Positions 9,471 to 19,500 are shown, counted from the first letter of the stretch. The stretch: DNA of 64,000 bases from Pantoea agglomerans (GCF_020149765.1 NZ_CP083808.1:62001-126000), one strand, 5' to 3'. Translations and numbers: made by a program. Notes: generated by a model from the sequence alone, not told the origin.

Positions 9471-9947
9471 ATGGCGATTAAAACACTGGTGGATCTTTTT
9501 ATTCATGACCTTTCTGATGTTTACAGCGCAGAAAAACAGATTACGCGTGCGCTGCCAAAAATGGCACGCGCAGCCACTGACGCCTCGCTGAAAGCGGCGT
9601 TTGAAGCCCACCTTGAAGAGACGCGCGGACAAATTGAACGTCTGGACCAAATTGTTGAAAAGACTGAAGAACTGCGCATCCGCCGTATGAAGTGTCATGC
9701 GCTGGAGGGCCTGGTGGAAGAGGCTCAGGAGATTATCGACTCCGTTGAAGCCGGTCCGGTGCGCGACGCTGGCTTAATTGGCGCCGCCCAGAAAGTTGAA
9801 CACTACGAAATTGCTACCTACGGCACGCTTACTGCAATGGCAAAAAGATTAGGCTTTGACGAAGCGGCAAAATTACTGGCCGAAACGCTGCAGGAAGAAA
9901 AAGCCACAGATGAAAAGCTGAATGTAATTGCTGAGAAAACCAGTTAA
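9471..9947 (+). CDS. yciF: YciF, DUF892 ferritin-like stress protein
   Basis: 158 residues, all helical, matching E. coli YciF closely (FIHDLSDVYSAEKQITRALPKMARA, HLEETRGQIERLDQ, RRMKCHALEGL, AAQKVEHYEIA). The regularly spaced Glu and His residues of a four-helix bundle di-iron site are present. The enzymatic role is unknown; the family is induced by osmotic and stationary-phase stress. First gene of yciF-yciE-katN, with 57 bases to yciE. Confidence 0.93.
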   Translation: MAIKTLVDLFIHDLSDVYSAEKQITRALPKMARAATDASLKAAFEAHLEETRGQIERLDQIVEKTEELRIRRMKCHALEGLVEEAQEIIDSVEAGPVRDAGLIGAAQKVEHYEIATYGTLTAMAKRLGFDEAAKLLAETLQEEKATDEKLNVIAEKTS

Positions 9948-10004
9948 TTACCCCCTGGTAGACGATTTATTTTCGCAGCGCTAACGTTTTTAAAGAGGTG
10001 AATT

Positions 10005-10511
10005 ATGTCACATCAAGAGAATTATCTGGCCTGGCTGAAAGATGCGCACGCTATGGAAAAGCAGTCGGAAAGCATGCTGGAAAAAATGGCCGCTCGTCTC
10101 GAACATTATCCTGATTTAAAAGCGCGCATTCAGCAACATATTGAAGAAACGCGTCAGCAGCAGAGCTTATTACAGTCGGTGATCGATCGTAATGATACCT
10201 CCAACTCAGCCTTTAAAGATGCGCTGGGCAAACTCTCCGCGATGGGTCAGGCGATGGGCGGCATGTTTGCCGACGACGAAGTGGTGAAGGGTGCAATCAG
10301 CGGCTATGTCTTTGAGCAGTTTGAGATCGCCAACTACACCTCGTTAATCGCTGCGGCGGAGCTGGTGGGCGACCACGAAGGCGTGCGTATCTTCGAACAG
10401 ATTCGTGAGCAGGAGATTGCGATGGCGGAGTGGTGCCTGACGCATCTGCCGGACGTAACGCAGCAGTTTATGACGCGCGATGCGGCTGAAGGCGTTGAAG
10501 CGAAAAAATAA
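10005..10511 (+). CDS. yciE: YciE, DUF892 ferritin-like stress protein
   Basis: 168 residues, paralogous in fold to YciF. MSHQENYLAWLKDAHAMEKQ and the repeated HIEETRQQ/EQFEIANY segments carry the metal-binding Glu/His pattern. AGAGG precedes the ATG. It lies between yciF and katN, as in other enterics that keep the katN operon. Exact biochemical role unknown. Confidence 0.93.
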   Translation: MSHQENYLAWLKDAHAMEKQSESMLEKMAARLEHYPDLKARIQQHIEETRQQQSLLQSVIDRNDTSNSAFKDALGKLSAMGQAMGGMFADDEVVKGAISGYVFEQFEIANYTSLIAAAELVGDHEGVRIFEQIREQEIAMAEWCLTHLPDVTQQFMTRDAAEGVEAKK

Positions 10512-10571
10512 TAACGCCACGGCCAGGCTCTCTGCAAAGAGAGCTTAAATTCAACTTGAAAGGAATGAGCA

Positions 10572-11474
10572 ATGTTCAGACACGTAAAGAAACTGCAGTA
10601 TACGGTCCGTGTTGAAAAGCCCAATCCTGGACTGGCTAATCTGCTGCTGGAGCAGTTTGGCGGTCCTCAGGGCGAACTCGCCGCGGCATGTCGCTACTTT
10701 ACCCAGGGACTGGGCGATGACGATCCGGGCCGTAAAGATATGCTGATGGATATCGCCACGGAAGAGCTGAGCCACCTGGAAATTATCGGTTCGCTGGTAG
10801 GGATGCTGAACAAAGGCGCGAAAGGTCAGCTGGCTGAAGGCACAGAGGAAGAGGGCGAAATTTATCGCAACATAACCGGTGCCGGCAACGACAGCCATTT
10901 GACCTCGCTGCTTTACGGCGGTGGGCCGCCGCTCACCAACTCAGCTGGCGTACCCTGGACTGCGGCCTATGTCGATACCATCGGCGAAGTCACCGCCGAC
11001 CTGCGTTCGAATATTGCCGCCGAGGCACGCGCGAAAATCCTCTATGAGCGACTGATCAATATGACCGACGACGTCGGCGTTAAAGATGCGCTGGGCTTTT
11101 TGATGACGCGTGAAGTGGCGCACCAGATCTCGTTTGAAAAAGCGCTTTACTCGATTCGCAATAACTTCCCGCCGGGTAAACTGCCGCCGATTGAGCAATA
11201 TTCCAACGTCTACTACAACATGTCGTCAGGCGAAGGTGATATGCGCGGCAGCTGGAACTCTGACGAGAACTTTGAGTTTGTGGCCGATCCGGCGCCGGCC
11301 GTTGACGGCGGCGACGGCAGCGCGTCAGTGACCCTGCCGTCCGATCAGGCGACCGACCTGGCTAATATGGCCAGCCGCACCGCCTCCGATCCCAGCCTGA
11401 ACCCTACCACGGGTGCTGAACTTGGCTCGACGCTGGGCGAAGCCAATCAGATCTCGGATAAACCCCGCTCGTAA
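10572..11474 (+). CDS. katN: Non-haem manganese catalase KatN
   Basis: 300 residues. Di-manganese catalase that disproportionates hydrogen peroxide. Metal ligands are recognisable in helix motifs QGELAAACRY, DIATEELSHLEII, NIAAEARAKILYERL and MTREVAHQISFEKAL. The C-terminus after about residue 245 is a low-complexity tail, common in KatN. AAGGAA lies 7 bases upstream of the ATG. Last gene of the operon; a hairpin at 11483-11510 follows. Cytoplasmic; together with the two DUF892 proteins it suggests an oxidative or stationary-phase stress unit. Confidence 0.95.
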   Translation: MFRHVKKLQYTVRVEKPNPGLANLLLEQFGGPQGELAAACRYFTQGLGDDDPGRKDMLMDIATEELSHLEIIGSLVGMLNKGAKGQLAEGTEEEGEIYRNITGAGNDSHLTSLLYGGGPPLTNSAGVPWTAAYVDTIGEVTADLRSNIAAEARAKILYERLINMTDDVGVKDALGFLMTREVAHQISFEKALYSIRNNFPPGKLPPIEQYSNVYYNMSSGEGDMRGSWNSDENFEFVADPAPAVDGGDGSASVTLPSDQATDLANMASRTASDPSLNPTTGAELGSTLGEANQISDKPRS

Positions 11475-11482
11475 CCGCCTCT

Positions 11483-11510
11483 CGCGTCAGTCAAACTGCT
11501 GACTGACGCG
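11483..11510 (+). terminator. Hairpin after katN
   Basis: An 11-bp perfect stem (CGCGTCAGTCA/TGACTGACGCG in inverted orientation) with a 6-base loop starts 9 bases beyond the katN stop. No U-tract follows, so it may end transcription only weakly or protect the mRNA end. Confidence 0.5.
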
Positions 11511-11568
11511 ATATCCCCCTCTCCTAAATGCGACCGCACTGGCTTAACGCGGGCTGCGCGCTGACTGA

Positions 11569-11742
11569 TTAGTGAAATTCCGGTTCAGGAAAATGGCCGC
11601 AGTCGTTCTGACTGGCGGTGGTGCCAGGCTGACAGGTCTGCTGCCGCGTTTCCGCGGAAGGTACCGGTTTTTCCGGCGCCATGGGACCTGACCGACAGGC
11701 GCTAAGCAGAGTGATAAACAGGGCAAAGGCAACAAAACGCAT
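11569..11742 (-). CDS. Small lipoprotein
   Basis: 57 residues: MRFVAFALFITLLSAC gives a lipoprotein signal with lipobox LSAC, Cys16 being the lipidated residue. The mature part is Pro/Gln/Thr-rich with two further Cys. AAGGAG lies 7 bases before the ATG at 11742, which decides the start over the longer open frame to 11856. Resembles the many small enteric lipoproteins of unknown function. Confidence 0.65.
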   Translation of the reverse strand: MRFVAFALFITLLSACRSGPMAPEKPVPSAETRQQTCQPGTTASQNDCGHFPEPEFH

Positions 11743-11880
11743 ATCCGCTCCTTGTGATGATAAAAAGTAAGCAAACAAACGTCGTTGGTCATCAGCGTGA
11801 CCAGAGGCGTAGTGATAAGTGTAGCTGGCGGCAGGAAAAGGTCGAAAAATCAGCATGAAGCCGCATGGCGGCTTACGGGA

Positions 11881-12054
11881 TCAGAACAGGGCGAACATCA
11901 GGGCGACGGGAAAGCTCATCGGCCAGGTAGCGCCGACCAGAAAGGCGCTTAACGCCCGAATCGACAGCTTATCCTTTGCGATAAAAAAGGTGATAAGCGT
12001 GGCGATCGAAGCCATAACCGCATAGAACACCAGCATATGTTGATAGAGGCTCAT
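11881..12054 (-). CDS. ortT: OrtT-like small membrane toxin
   Basis: 57 residues beginning MSLYQHMLVFYAVMASIATL and ending GATWPMSFPVALMFALF. Length, N-terminus and C-terminus agree with E. coli OrtT (YdcX), an orphan GhoT-family inner-membrane toxin that slows growth under stringent-response stress. Two hydrophobic helices flank a short charged turn (AKDKLSIR). GGAG is 5 bases before the ATG at 12054; an adjacent ATG at 12057 is too close to it. No antitoxin gene is adjacent, as expected for an orphan. Confidence 0.8.
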   Translation of the reverse strand: MSLYQHMLVFYAVMASIATLITFFIAKDKLSIRALSAFLVGATWPMSFPVALMFALF

Positions 12055-12272
12055 CATTACTCCGCATCGTTATAGTGGTTTTGCTGCGCACTATGCGGAA
12101 AATAGTGATCCAGATCAAGTAAAAAGCCTTATCGGAAATTAAAGAAATTGATTTGGCTTCGGAGAAGCAGTGGATGCCAGCGATTTCAGGCTGAAATTGA
12201 GCTGAGAAAACGCGCCGAATCCTTCTGGCGCGGGGGCTGCACGCGCAGAAGCGCGTGGCGAAGTCAGTTTAG

Positions 12273-12785
12273 TCAGAGAAAGCGCTGTTCAATATCGCGC
12301 CAGCTGTCGACGCGGGCGTAGCCGGTTTCCTGCTGGTTTTGCGCCGTGCTGAACAGGACGCCTTCCCCTGTGAACTGGGCGAGGTTTTGCGGACGGGTAT
12401 CGATCAGATAGTCCGCGTTGAGAATGCCTTTGCTGCTGCAGCAAATGATATTCATCGGGCTGATAAACGGAAAATTGGCTTTCAGCCATTCGAGTTTTGC
12501 CGCCAGCGAGCGTGGGAACTCCACCGCCGCGGTGGTGATAAAAATTTCATACTCCTGTGAAAGACGTTCAATCACGCGCTGCGCGTCAGGCAATGGAGGC
12601 AGGCCGACGTAAAAACTCTCTTCGCCGATCAGCTCTTCAATCTCCTGAAACAGCGCCGGGCGCGACTGCTGTGGTTTTGCTGCATCCAGTGGACCTGTCT
12701 GCGCCTCAGGTGAGGCAGCGTCAGGGCTTAATTTGTGGTTCAAGTCGATAATGACTTCATCCATCTCAATGGCGATACGTTTCAT
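12273..12785 (-). CDS. HAD-superfamily 5'(3')-deoxyribonucleotidase-like protein
   Basis: 170 residues. The N-terminal MDEVIIDLN corresponds to HAD motif I of the NT5C group (DxDGVL-like, here with Met-Asp-Glu so the first nucleophilic Asp is D9 and the usual second Asp is replaced or shifted). EIFITTAA resembles motif II and CSSKGILNADYLIDTRPQN the motif III/IV region. GGGGAAA lies before the ATG. Likely a nucleotide phosphatase; activity is uncertain because motif I is atypical. Confidence 0.65.
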   Translation of the reverse strand: MKRIAIEMDEVIIDLNHKLSPDAASPEAQTGPLDAAKPQQSRPALFQEIEELIGEESFYVGLPPLPDAQRVIERLSQEYEIFITTAAVEFPRSLAAKLEWLKANFPFISPMNIICCSSKGILNADYLIDTRPQNLAQFTGEGVLFSTAQNQQETGYARVDSWRDIEQRFL

Positions 12786-12953
12786 GGTTTCCCCTGGTTA
12801 ATCTTGATGCCAGACGGGCTAGGATATCAGCCGCACGGCTCCGCTTGTAGTCTAAGATAAACGCCAGACAAACAGGCCAGTAAAACAGCAATTGAAGCGG
12901 GTAAATTCGACAATGTCTGTGAGGTGCGCCAGAAGAGGAAAAAAGAGGGGAGA

Positions 12954-12974
12954 ATGCCGCCCAAAAGGCGGCAT
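12954..12974 (-). terminator. Terminator of fucO
   Basis: Perfect 8-bp GC-rich stem ATGCCGCC/GGCGGCAT with a 5-base loop starts 5 bases after the fucO stop on the minus strand and is followed within 10 bases by a T-rich run. Confidence 0.65.
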
Positions 12975-12979
12975 GCGGC

Positions 12980-14125
12980 TTAACCTTGCCGATAGAGCGC
13001 CTTAATATCCTCCAGCGTTGCTTCGCGCGGGTTGCCGCCGGTGCAGACATCGTCCAGCGCCGCCTGGGCCAGCGCCGGAATATCATCGGGGTTCAGGCCG
13101 ACGTCACGCAGCGAGGCCGGAATGCCGACGTCGCGGCAGAGCTGTTTTACCGCCTCGACCGCCGCCTGGCGCGCCTCTGCCAGCGACAGGGTGTCGGTTT
13201 TTACCCCCATCGCGCGCGCGATAGCGCGATATTTCTCACCGGTGTAGTCTGCATTCCACGCCATGACCCTGGGCAGCAGGATCGCATTGGCAACGCCGTG
13301 CGGCACGTTATAAAAGGCCCCTAACGGATGTGCCATGCCGTGTACCAGGCCCAGCCCGACATTGGAAAATCCCATGCCCGCGACGTACTGACCCAGCGCC
13401 ATCTGTTCCAGCGCCTGCATATCGCCCTCTACCGCATCGCGCAGTGACTGGCTGATAATCTCAATCGCGTCAAGATGCAGCATATCGGTTAGTTTCCATG
13501 CGCCACGCGTTACATAACCCTCAATGGCGTGCGTCAGCGCGTCGATACCGGTCGCGGCTTTCAGCGACGGCGGCATGCTGGCCATCATCTCTGCATCAAC
13601 GATCGCCACCCTGGGAATATCATGCGGATCGATGCAGACGAATTTACGACGTTTCTCTTCATCGGTAATAACGTAGTTAATGGTGACTTCCGCCGCGGTG
13701 CCGGCGGTGGTGGGTATCGCGATCAGCGTGACGCAGGGATTACGCGTTGGGGCAAAGCCCTCAAGGCTGCGCACGTCCGCGAACTCGGGGTTGTTGATAA
13801 TAATGCCGATCGCTTTGCTGGTATCCTGCGGTGAGCCGCCGCCGATGGCAATAAGATAGTCCGCCTCCGCCCGCTTAAATATCTCGACGCCGCGCTGCAC
13901 CACGGCGATGGTGGGATTTGGCACTACCTCGTCATAGAGCGCCCAGTGAAGCTGATGCGCATCCATCAGATCGGTTACGCGCTTCACCGCGCCAGCGGCG
14001 ACCAGCGCTTTATCGCTCACGATCAGCGCCTTCGCCAGGCCGCGTCGCCTGACCTCATCAGGCAGGTTGCGGATCGCGCCTGCACCAAAAAAAGCAGTCT
14101 CATTCAAAATCATTCGCTGGGTCAT
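12980..14125 (-). CDS. fucO: Lactaldehyde reductase / iron-type alcohol dehydrogenase FucO
   Basis: 381 residues, group III Fe-dependent ADH, reducing L-lactaldehyde to 1,2-propanediol with NADH. Very close to E. coli FucO over long blocks (ADYLIAIGGGSPQD, TTAGTAAEVTINYVITDEEK, CTGGNPREATLEDI). Metal ligands Asp and His are in TGIDALTHAIEGY and LVHGMAHPLGAFYNVPHG. Start chosen at the ATG with AGGAGGGG just upstream (MTQRMILNETAFFG). No other fucose gene is nearby, so it probably acts alone on short aldehydes or diols. Divergent from curA. Confidence 0.93.
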   Translation of the reverse strand: MTQRMILNETAFFGAGAIRNLPDEVRRRGLAKALIVSDKALVAAGAVKRVTDLMDAHQLHWALYDEVVPNPTIAVVQRGVEIFKRAEADYLIAIGGGSPQDTSKAIGIIINNPEFADVRSLEGFAPTRNPCVTLIAIPTTAGTAAEVTINYVITDEEKRRKFVCIDPHDIPRVAIVDAEMMASMPPSLKAATGIDALTHAIEGYVTRGAWKLTDMLHLDAIEIISQSLRDAVEGDMQALEQMALGQYVAGMGFSNVGLGLVHGMAHPLGAFYNVPHGVANAILLPRVMAWNADYTGEKYRAIARAMGVKTDTLSLAEARQAAVEAVKQLCRDVGIPASLRDVGLNPDDIPALAQAALDDVCTGGNPREATLEDIKALYRQG

Positions 14126-14359
14126 TTTCCCCTCCTTGCTTAACAACATTCCCTCTACCTTCCTGCTTAACCGCCCAGGGGATCTGTTGAAATCGTCACA
14201 TTCCTGACGGAGAACAATTGATAAAAATCAATAGATTAGATGTTGCCTGCCGTCGACGCCTTTTTTCCAGAGGCGGGTAAAGCCATTCCTGCCAGGCAAC
14301 TTTCTCATCCTCTGTTAGCCTCAATGGGAGTATTAAGGTTTTAACCAACGGAGGAAATG

Positions 14360-15394
14360 ATGGCGAAACCGCAAAATCACGGCTGGAAACTGGCCTCGCG
14401 CCCGCACGGTAAACCGGTACAGGAGAACTTCGAGTTCGGCGAAATCCCCCTGCCTCCGCTGGAAGAGGGCGATCTGCTGCTGCGTACCATCTACCTGTCG
14501 CTCGATCCCTATATGCGCGGCCGGATGAGCGACGCGAAATCCTATGCTGAACCGGTGAAGCTGGGCGACGTCATGGTGGGCGGCACCGTCAGCCGCGTCG
14601 TCGAGTCGCGCCATGCCGATTTCCAGGCCGGCGACTGGGTGCTGTCAGGCGGCGGCTGGCAGGCCTATTCGGTCGCGCCCGCATCCGAGGTGAGGAAGCT
14701 GGGCAACGATCTGGCTAACCCCTCCTGGGCGCTGGGCGTTCTGGGCATGCCGGGCTTTACCGCCTATATGGGTCTGCTTGATATCGGCGAGCCGCAGCCT
14801 GGCGAAACCCTGGTGGTGGCGGCGGCGACCGGGCCGGTGGGCGCGACGGTAGGGCAGATCGGCAAGAAGAAAGGCTGCCGCGTGGTCGGCATCGCGGGCG
14901 GCGAAGAGAAATGCCGCCATGCCGTTGAGGTGCTGGGGTTCGACCTCTGTCTGGATCACCATCAGGATGACCTGGCGGCGCAGCTGGAACAGGCCTGCCC
15001 GGACGGCATTGATATCTATTATGAAAACGTCGGCGGTAAGGTGTTCGATGCGGTGCTGCCGCTGCTGAATACCAAAGCGCGTATTCCGGTATGCGGACTG
15101 GTTTCCGGCTACAGCGCAACCGATCTGCCGGACGGCCCGGATCGCCTGTCGCTGCTGATGGGCGATATTCTGAAGAAGCGCCTGCGCGTGCAGGGCTTTA
15201 TCATTTTCGATGATTATGGCCATCGCTACGGCGAATTCCTTGAGGCGATGGAGCCCTGGGTTGAGAAGGGTGAAATCCGCTATCGCGAGCATATCATTGA
15301 CGGATTACAGAATGCGCCGGCGGCGTTTTTTGACATGCTGGAGGGGAAAAACTTCGGCAAAACCGTGGTGCGCGTGGCGCAGGACGAAGAGTAA
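14360..15394 (+). CDS. curA: NADP-dependent oxidoreductase CurA type (MDR family)
   Basis: 344 residues of the zinc-independent medium-chain reductase family, closely matching E. coli CurA (curcumin/dihydrocurcumin reductase): YLSLDPYMRGRMSD, GVLGMPGFTAYMGLLDIG, VAAATGPVGATVGQIGK, DIYYENVGGKVFDAVLPLLN. Reduces double bonds of alpha,beta-unsaturated ketones; plant phenolics are plausible substrates. Two adjacent ATGs (14357, 14360) follow GGAGGAA; the second has the better spacing. Ends at a strong shared terminator. Confidence 0.92.
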   Translation: MAKPQNHGWKLASRPHGKPVQENFEFGEIPLPPLEEGDLLLRTIYLSLDPYMRGRMSDAKSYAEPVKLGDVMVGGTVSRVVESRHADFQAGDWVLSGGGWQAYSVAPASEVRKLGNDLANPSWALGVLGMPGFTAYMGLLDIGEPQPGETLVVAAATGPVGATVGQIGKKKGCRVVGIAGGEEKCRHAVEVLGFDLCLDHHQDDLAAQLEQACPDGIDIYYENVGGKVFDAVLPLLNTKARIPVCGLVSGYSATDLPDGPDRLSLLMGDILKKRLRVQGFIIFDDYGHRYGEFLEAMEPWVEKGEIRYREHIIDGLQNAPAAFFDMLEGKNFGKTVVRVAQDEE

Positions 15395-15401
15395 GAATTC
15401 T

Positions 15402-15431
15402 GGTCCCGCCCACAGGCGGGACCCTTTTTTT
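15402..15431. terminator. Strong bidirectional terminator
   Basis: Perfect 9-bp stem GGTCCCGCC/GGCGGGACC with a CACA loop followed by a T-run, placed between convergent curA and the reductase gene ending at 15430. Confidence 0.9.
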
Positions 15432-16497
15432 ATGCCGGGATCAGCTTTTCCTGCTTCAGACGATCGAACAGCGCGAAGAGATCGTCGCGCGTGCTGTGAT
15501 AGCCGATAAAACCCGCCTTGCGACTTTTGCTCATATCGGTAAAGACCTCCATCGGGCGGCCCAGATCGGCGTCGGTATGCCACCAGGAGACCAGGCGGTT
15601 AATATCCGCCTCGCGCAGCTGATAGTGCTGCGCCACCGCTTTCCACTGCGCTTCCGCATCATCCATGCGCGTCTCCAACGGCTGCGTTTCATCCGGCATC
15701 GGCTGCGCCTCTATGCCAAAGTAGCTGGCAATCTCGCCCCACATCCACTTCCAGCGGAATACGTCGCCGTTGACGGTGTTGAAGTCTTCATTCTGCGCGC
15801 CAGGGGCGCTGGTGGCCCACTCCAGCTGCTCCGCCACCAGCGATGCGCTGCTCATGTCGGTCACGCCGTGCCACTGCGCGGCCGAGCCGGGGAAGATAAA
15901 CGGCAGATTGTGGAACTTGCACAGGGAGGCGTAGACCGCCAGCGTCTGTCCCATATTCATCGCGTTGCCCAGCGCAAAACCGATGATGGTGTGCGGGCGA
16001 TGGACGCTCCAGCGATAGCCATATTTTTCCGCGCCGGCGAAGAGTTCATCTTCCTGCGCGTAGTAGAAGTTATCGACCGGCTGACGACCCTGCTCTTCAC
16101 GGAACGGCGTCATCGGCACCGCGCCTTTACCGTAGGCGTCAAACGGACCGAGATAGTGTTTCAGGCCGGTTACCAGCGCAACATGGCTGCCGTTAAGACG
16201 CTCACCCAGCGCCTCTATCACGTTGCGCACCATTCCGCCGTTGACGCGAATATTCTCTTTTTCCGTTTCCTGGCGCGCCCAGACGCTGAAGAAAAGCGCG
16301 TCAGGCTGGAGATCTTTCAGCGCCTCTTTGACCGACTCCGGCGAGGTCAAATCGGCGGTAAGGGCATGGCAGCCCTCCGGCACCGGCGTGCGTCCGCGCG
16401 ACAGTCCATAGACTTCCCAGCCGTCCGCCAGCAGACGCTCCGCCGTCGCGGTGCCGATTACGCCGCTGATCCCGGCGATAAGTGCTCTCTTTGACAT
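15430..16497 (-). CDS. PRISE-family short-chain reductase (progesterone 5beta-reductase-like)
   Basis: 355 residues. GISGVIGT at residues 9-16 is the nucleotide-binding loop. The catalytic pair of the PRISE family (progesterone 5beta-reductase/iridoid synthase) is visible: Lys in TGLKHYLGP and Tyr in NFYYAQED. These enzymes reduce activated enone double bonds with NADPH. Natural bacterial substrates are unknown; an enone-detoxifying role alongside curA is inference. Preceded by GGGAGAAAG. Confidence 0.88.
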   Translation of the reverse strand: MSKRALIAGISGVIGTATAERLLADGWEVYGLSRGRTPVPEGCHALTADLTSPESVKEALKDLQPDALFFSVWARQETEKENIRVNGGMVRNVIEALGERLNGSHVALVTGLKHYLGPFDAYGKGAVPMTPFREEQGRQPVDNFYYAQEDELFAGAEKYGYRWSVHRPHTIIGFALGNAMNMGQTLAVYASLCKFHNLPFIFPGSAAQWHGVTDMSSASLVAEQLEWATSAPGAQNEDFNTVNGDVFRWKWMWGEIASYFGIEAQPMPDETQPLETRMDDAEAQWKAVAQHYQLREADINRLVSWWHTDADLGRPMEVFTDMSKSRKAGFIGYHSTRDDLFALFDRLKQEKLIPA

Positions 16498-16586
16498 GCT
16501 TTCTCCCTTGGGTCTTACAACAAGACAAAAGGGGAGTGTAGACCGGGATCGGCAGTTAAGCCTGGCATGGCGCCGCTATTCTTCCC

Positions 16587-19500
16587 TTATCCATACCAGC
16601 CATACCCTTTTGGCTCGCGTGAAAAACCGGCGCGGCGCAGGGCGTCGATCAGTGGCGACTGGCCTGCGGGCTTGCCGTCAATGACCTCCAGCGTAAAGCC
16701 AGAGGCTCTCTCCCGACGTAGCGCAACCGCCAGGGCGGCAACCGCCGCCGCGTGCCAGCCTGGCTCGCCATAGCTCAGCAGCTCTTTACCGCCCTGCGCC
16801 AGATAAAGCGCCAGCTGCCCGTGACAGATCACCACCAGCGCACCGCTGCGCCGAACCGGACGGGTGGCGGCGCTATGCGCTGGCCAGCGCAGCGTAACGC
16901 CAAAGGGAGAGGCGGGATCGACGGCGGAGATCGCCACCGCCAGCGGCTCGCGTGCGCTGCGCTCGGCGATAATGCGCAGCCGTTCAATCGTGGCGTTCTC
17001 TGCAAACTGCGCGCCGCCCAGCCCGGCGACAAAGCGGCCGCGCAGCACCCGTCCGGCATCCTCCAGTCCGCGCATCACCGGCTGCAGCGCCGGAAAACCG
17101 CCCGGCACCTGCTCCGCCATTGCCGCGCCGCGCGTTACTACTCCCCAGCGGTCGAGCATATTCTCGGCAATCGCCAGCGCGAGCTGAGCCGGCGGCGCGG
17201 CGGCACGCGAAAGGCGCGACCAGCGTCCAGGCAGGGCAGGCGTAGCGGGGCGGCCCAGCGGCAGGCTAATGCGGCCGCGCCGCGTGCGCAGCGAACGGGT
17301 CGGTTTTGCCCGCGCGCTGTTCGCCATGCCGGTGAGCTGGCGCAGCGCCGCCCAGGTATCGGAGGTGACATAGCCGGCCCACGCCAGCTCCCACAGCGCG
17401 CTCTGGATCTGCGCCTCATCGACGGGCTGCCCGACGGCGACCGCGGCGGCAATCTGGTGCGCGAACCATGCGCCGCCCTCATCCAGCCGTGCCAGAATAG
17501 CCTCATGCAGCGGCGTCAGGCGCAGCGCGTCGTTGCTCTGTGGCAGCGGCAGCAGAGTTTCCGCCGCGAACTCGCGCAGGTGCAGCGAGACCAGGCCGTC
17601 GTTATGGCCGAGCGAACGTTCGCCCACCCAGATCACCTCGCCGGCTGAAAGCAGCTCGTCCAGCATCGCGGGCTGATAGTCGCGCACGCGCGGCGGCAGG
17701 ATCTGCGACTGCCAGACTGAAGCGGGCAGCGCCAGTCCGGCCAGCTGCTCCACCACGCGCGCGACGCCGTTCACCCCTTCGTAACTCCCCTGCGCGACAG
17801 GCGACTGCGGCGTTTCGCCGGTTAACCCCTGCCGTTCCAGCAGCAGCGATACCCATGCTTCCGGCGGCACGGGACGCGTCGCCTCGCGCGCCGCCTGCAG
17901 AGAGCGAATGCGCAGGCGTTTAAAAACCTCTTCGGCCACCCACTGGTCGCCCCAGCCAGCGGCCTCCTGCTCAACGTGCAGGCCAAAATCGCCCTTAAGC
18001 AGTTTGCCCTGCGCCCGCATGCGCTCCAGCGTGTCGCTGACCACCGCCGGGCCGAGCCCGAAATGACGGGCCAGCTCACCGGTAGTAAAGGGAGTATGGG
18101 TACGGGCGTAGCGGCCGATCAGATCGCGCAGCGGATCGGCCACCGGCTGTAAAAAAACGGCGGGAATATCTGGCGGCAGCGTGACCCCCAGCGCGTCACG
18201 CAGACGCGCGGCATCTTCAATCGCCGCCCAGCGCGGTTCCCCGGCAATGGTCACGCCGATAGCGCGGTGCGCCTCCGTCAGCTCAGCGATCGCCCGCCCG
18301 GACCCGTCGCCCTCTACGCGCGCGGTCAGCGCCGCTGCGCTCAGCGGCCCCAGCTCGCGCAGCAGATCGGCGACGCCCTCTTTGTCGCTGGCTTTATAGC
18401 GCGCGGCGAGGCGCTGCAGCTCTTGCGCTACCTGCGCCGTCACCCCGGCGTCCAGCAGCTCGCGCATATCGACCTGGCCGAGCAGTTCGCTCAGCAGACC
18501 GCTGTCGAGCGCCAGCAGCGAGGCGCGCCGTTCCGCCAGCGGCGCATCGGTGGCGTAGATAAATTCCGCTACGTAACCGAACAGCAGCGGGGCGGCGAAA
18601 GGCGACGGCGCCTCGGTGGTCACCTCGGCAAACTGCACGCTGCCGTTCTGAATGCGCGTCATCAGCTGATGCAGCGCAGGCAGATCGTACACATCCTGCA
18701 GGCACTCGCGCGCCGTCTCAATCAATACGGGGAAGTCGGCATAGTCGCGCGCCACCGCCAGCAGCTCTCCGGCGCGCAGCCGCTGCTGCCACAGCGGCGA
18801 TCGCTTGCCGGGATTGCGGCGCGGCAGCAGCAGGGCGCGCGCCGCGCATTCGCGAAAGCGCGCGGCAAACAGCGCTGAATGCCCGATGGCTTCGGCGACC
18901 ACGCGCTGCAGGGCATCGGCGTCGAACTGAAACAGCTCGGCACCCGGCACGCGTCCCTCCATATCGGGAAAGCGCGCGACGATGCCGTCATCGCTCGCCA
19001 CGATAGCGGGATCCAGCCCCATCCTGCGACGTATGCGCTCCGCGACCGCCAGCGCCCAGGGCGCATGTACGCGCTGGCCCCACGGCGAATGGAGGATCAC
19101 GCGCCAGTCGCCGGTTTCATCGCGGCAGCGCTCAATCAGCAGGGTGGTGTCGGTTGGCAGCAGCCCGGTCGCCTCGCGCTGCTCCGCAACAAGCGCCTGA
19201 AGATTGTGCTGCGCGCTGGCGTCGAGCCCCGCTATTTGACGAACCTCGCCGGCTGTTTGCTCTGCCTCCAGCGTGCGCAGAAAGCGGCCGATGCTTTCGC
19301 CCAGCAGCGCCGATCGCCCCAGCCCGTCGCCGCGCCAGAAGGGAAGGCGCGCCGAGCGGCCAGGGGCGGGCACCACCACGACCTGATCGTGGGTGATCTG
19401 CTGGATGCGCCAGGAGGTGGCGCCGAGCGTGATAATGTCGTTTATCCGCGATTCATAGACCATCTCTTCATCCAGCTCGCCCACCCGGCGCGATCCCGCC

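Noticed and set aside
16752..17648. Long plus-strand ORF over lhr (and similar ones at 18267-19856 and 20127-20766)
   Set aside because: Arg/Ala/Gln-rich composition with no domain, fully antisense to the well-supported lhr helicase; a result of high GC.
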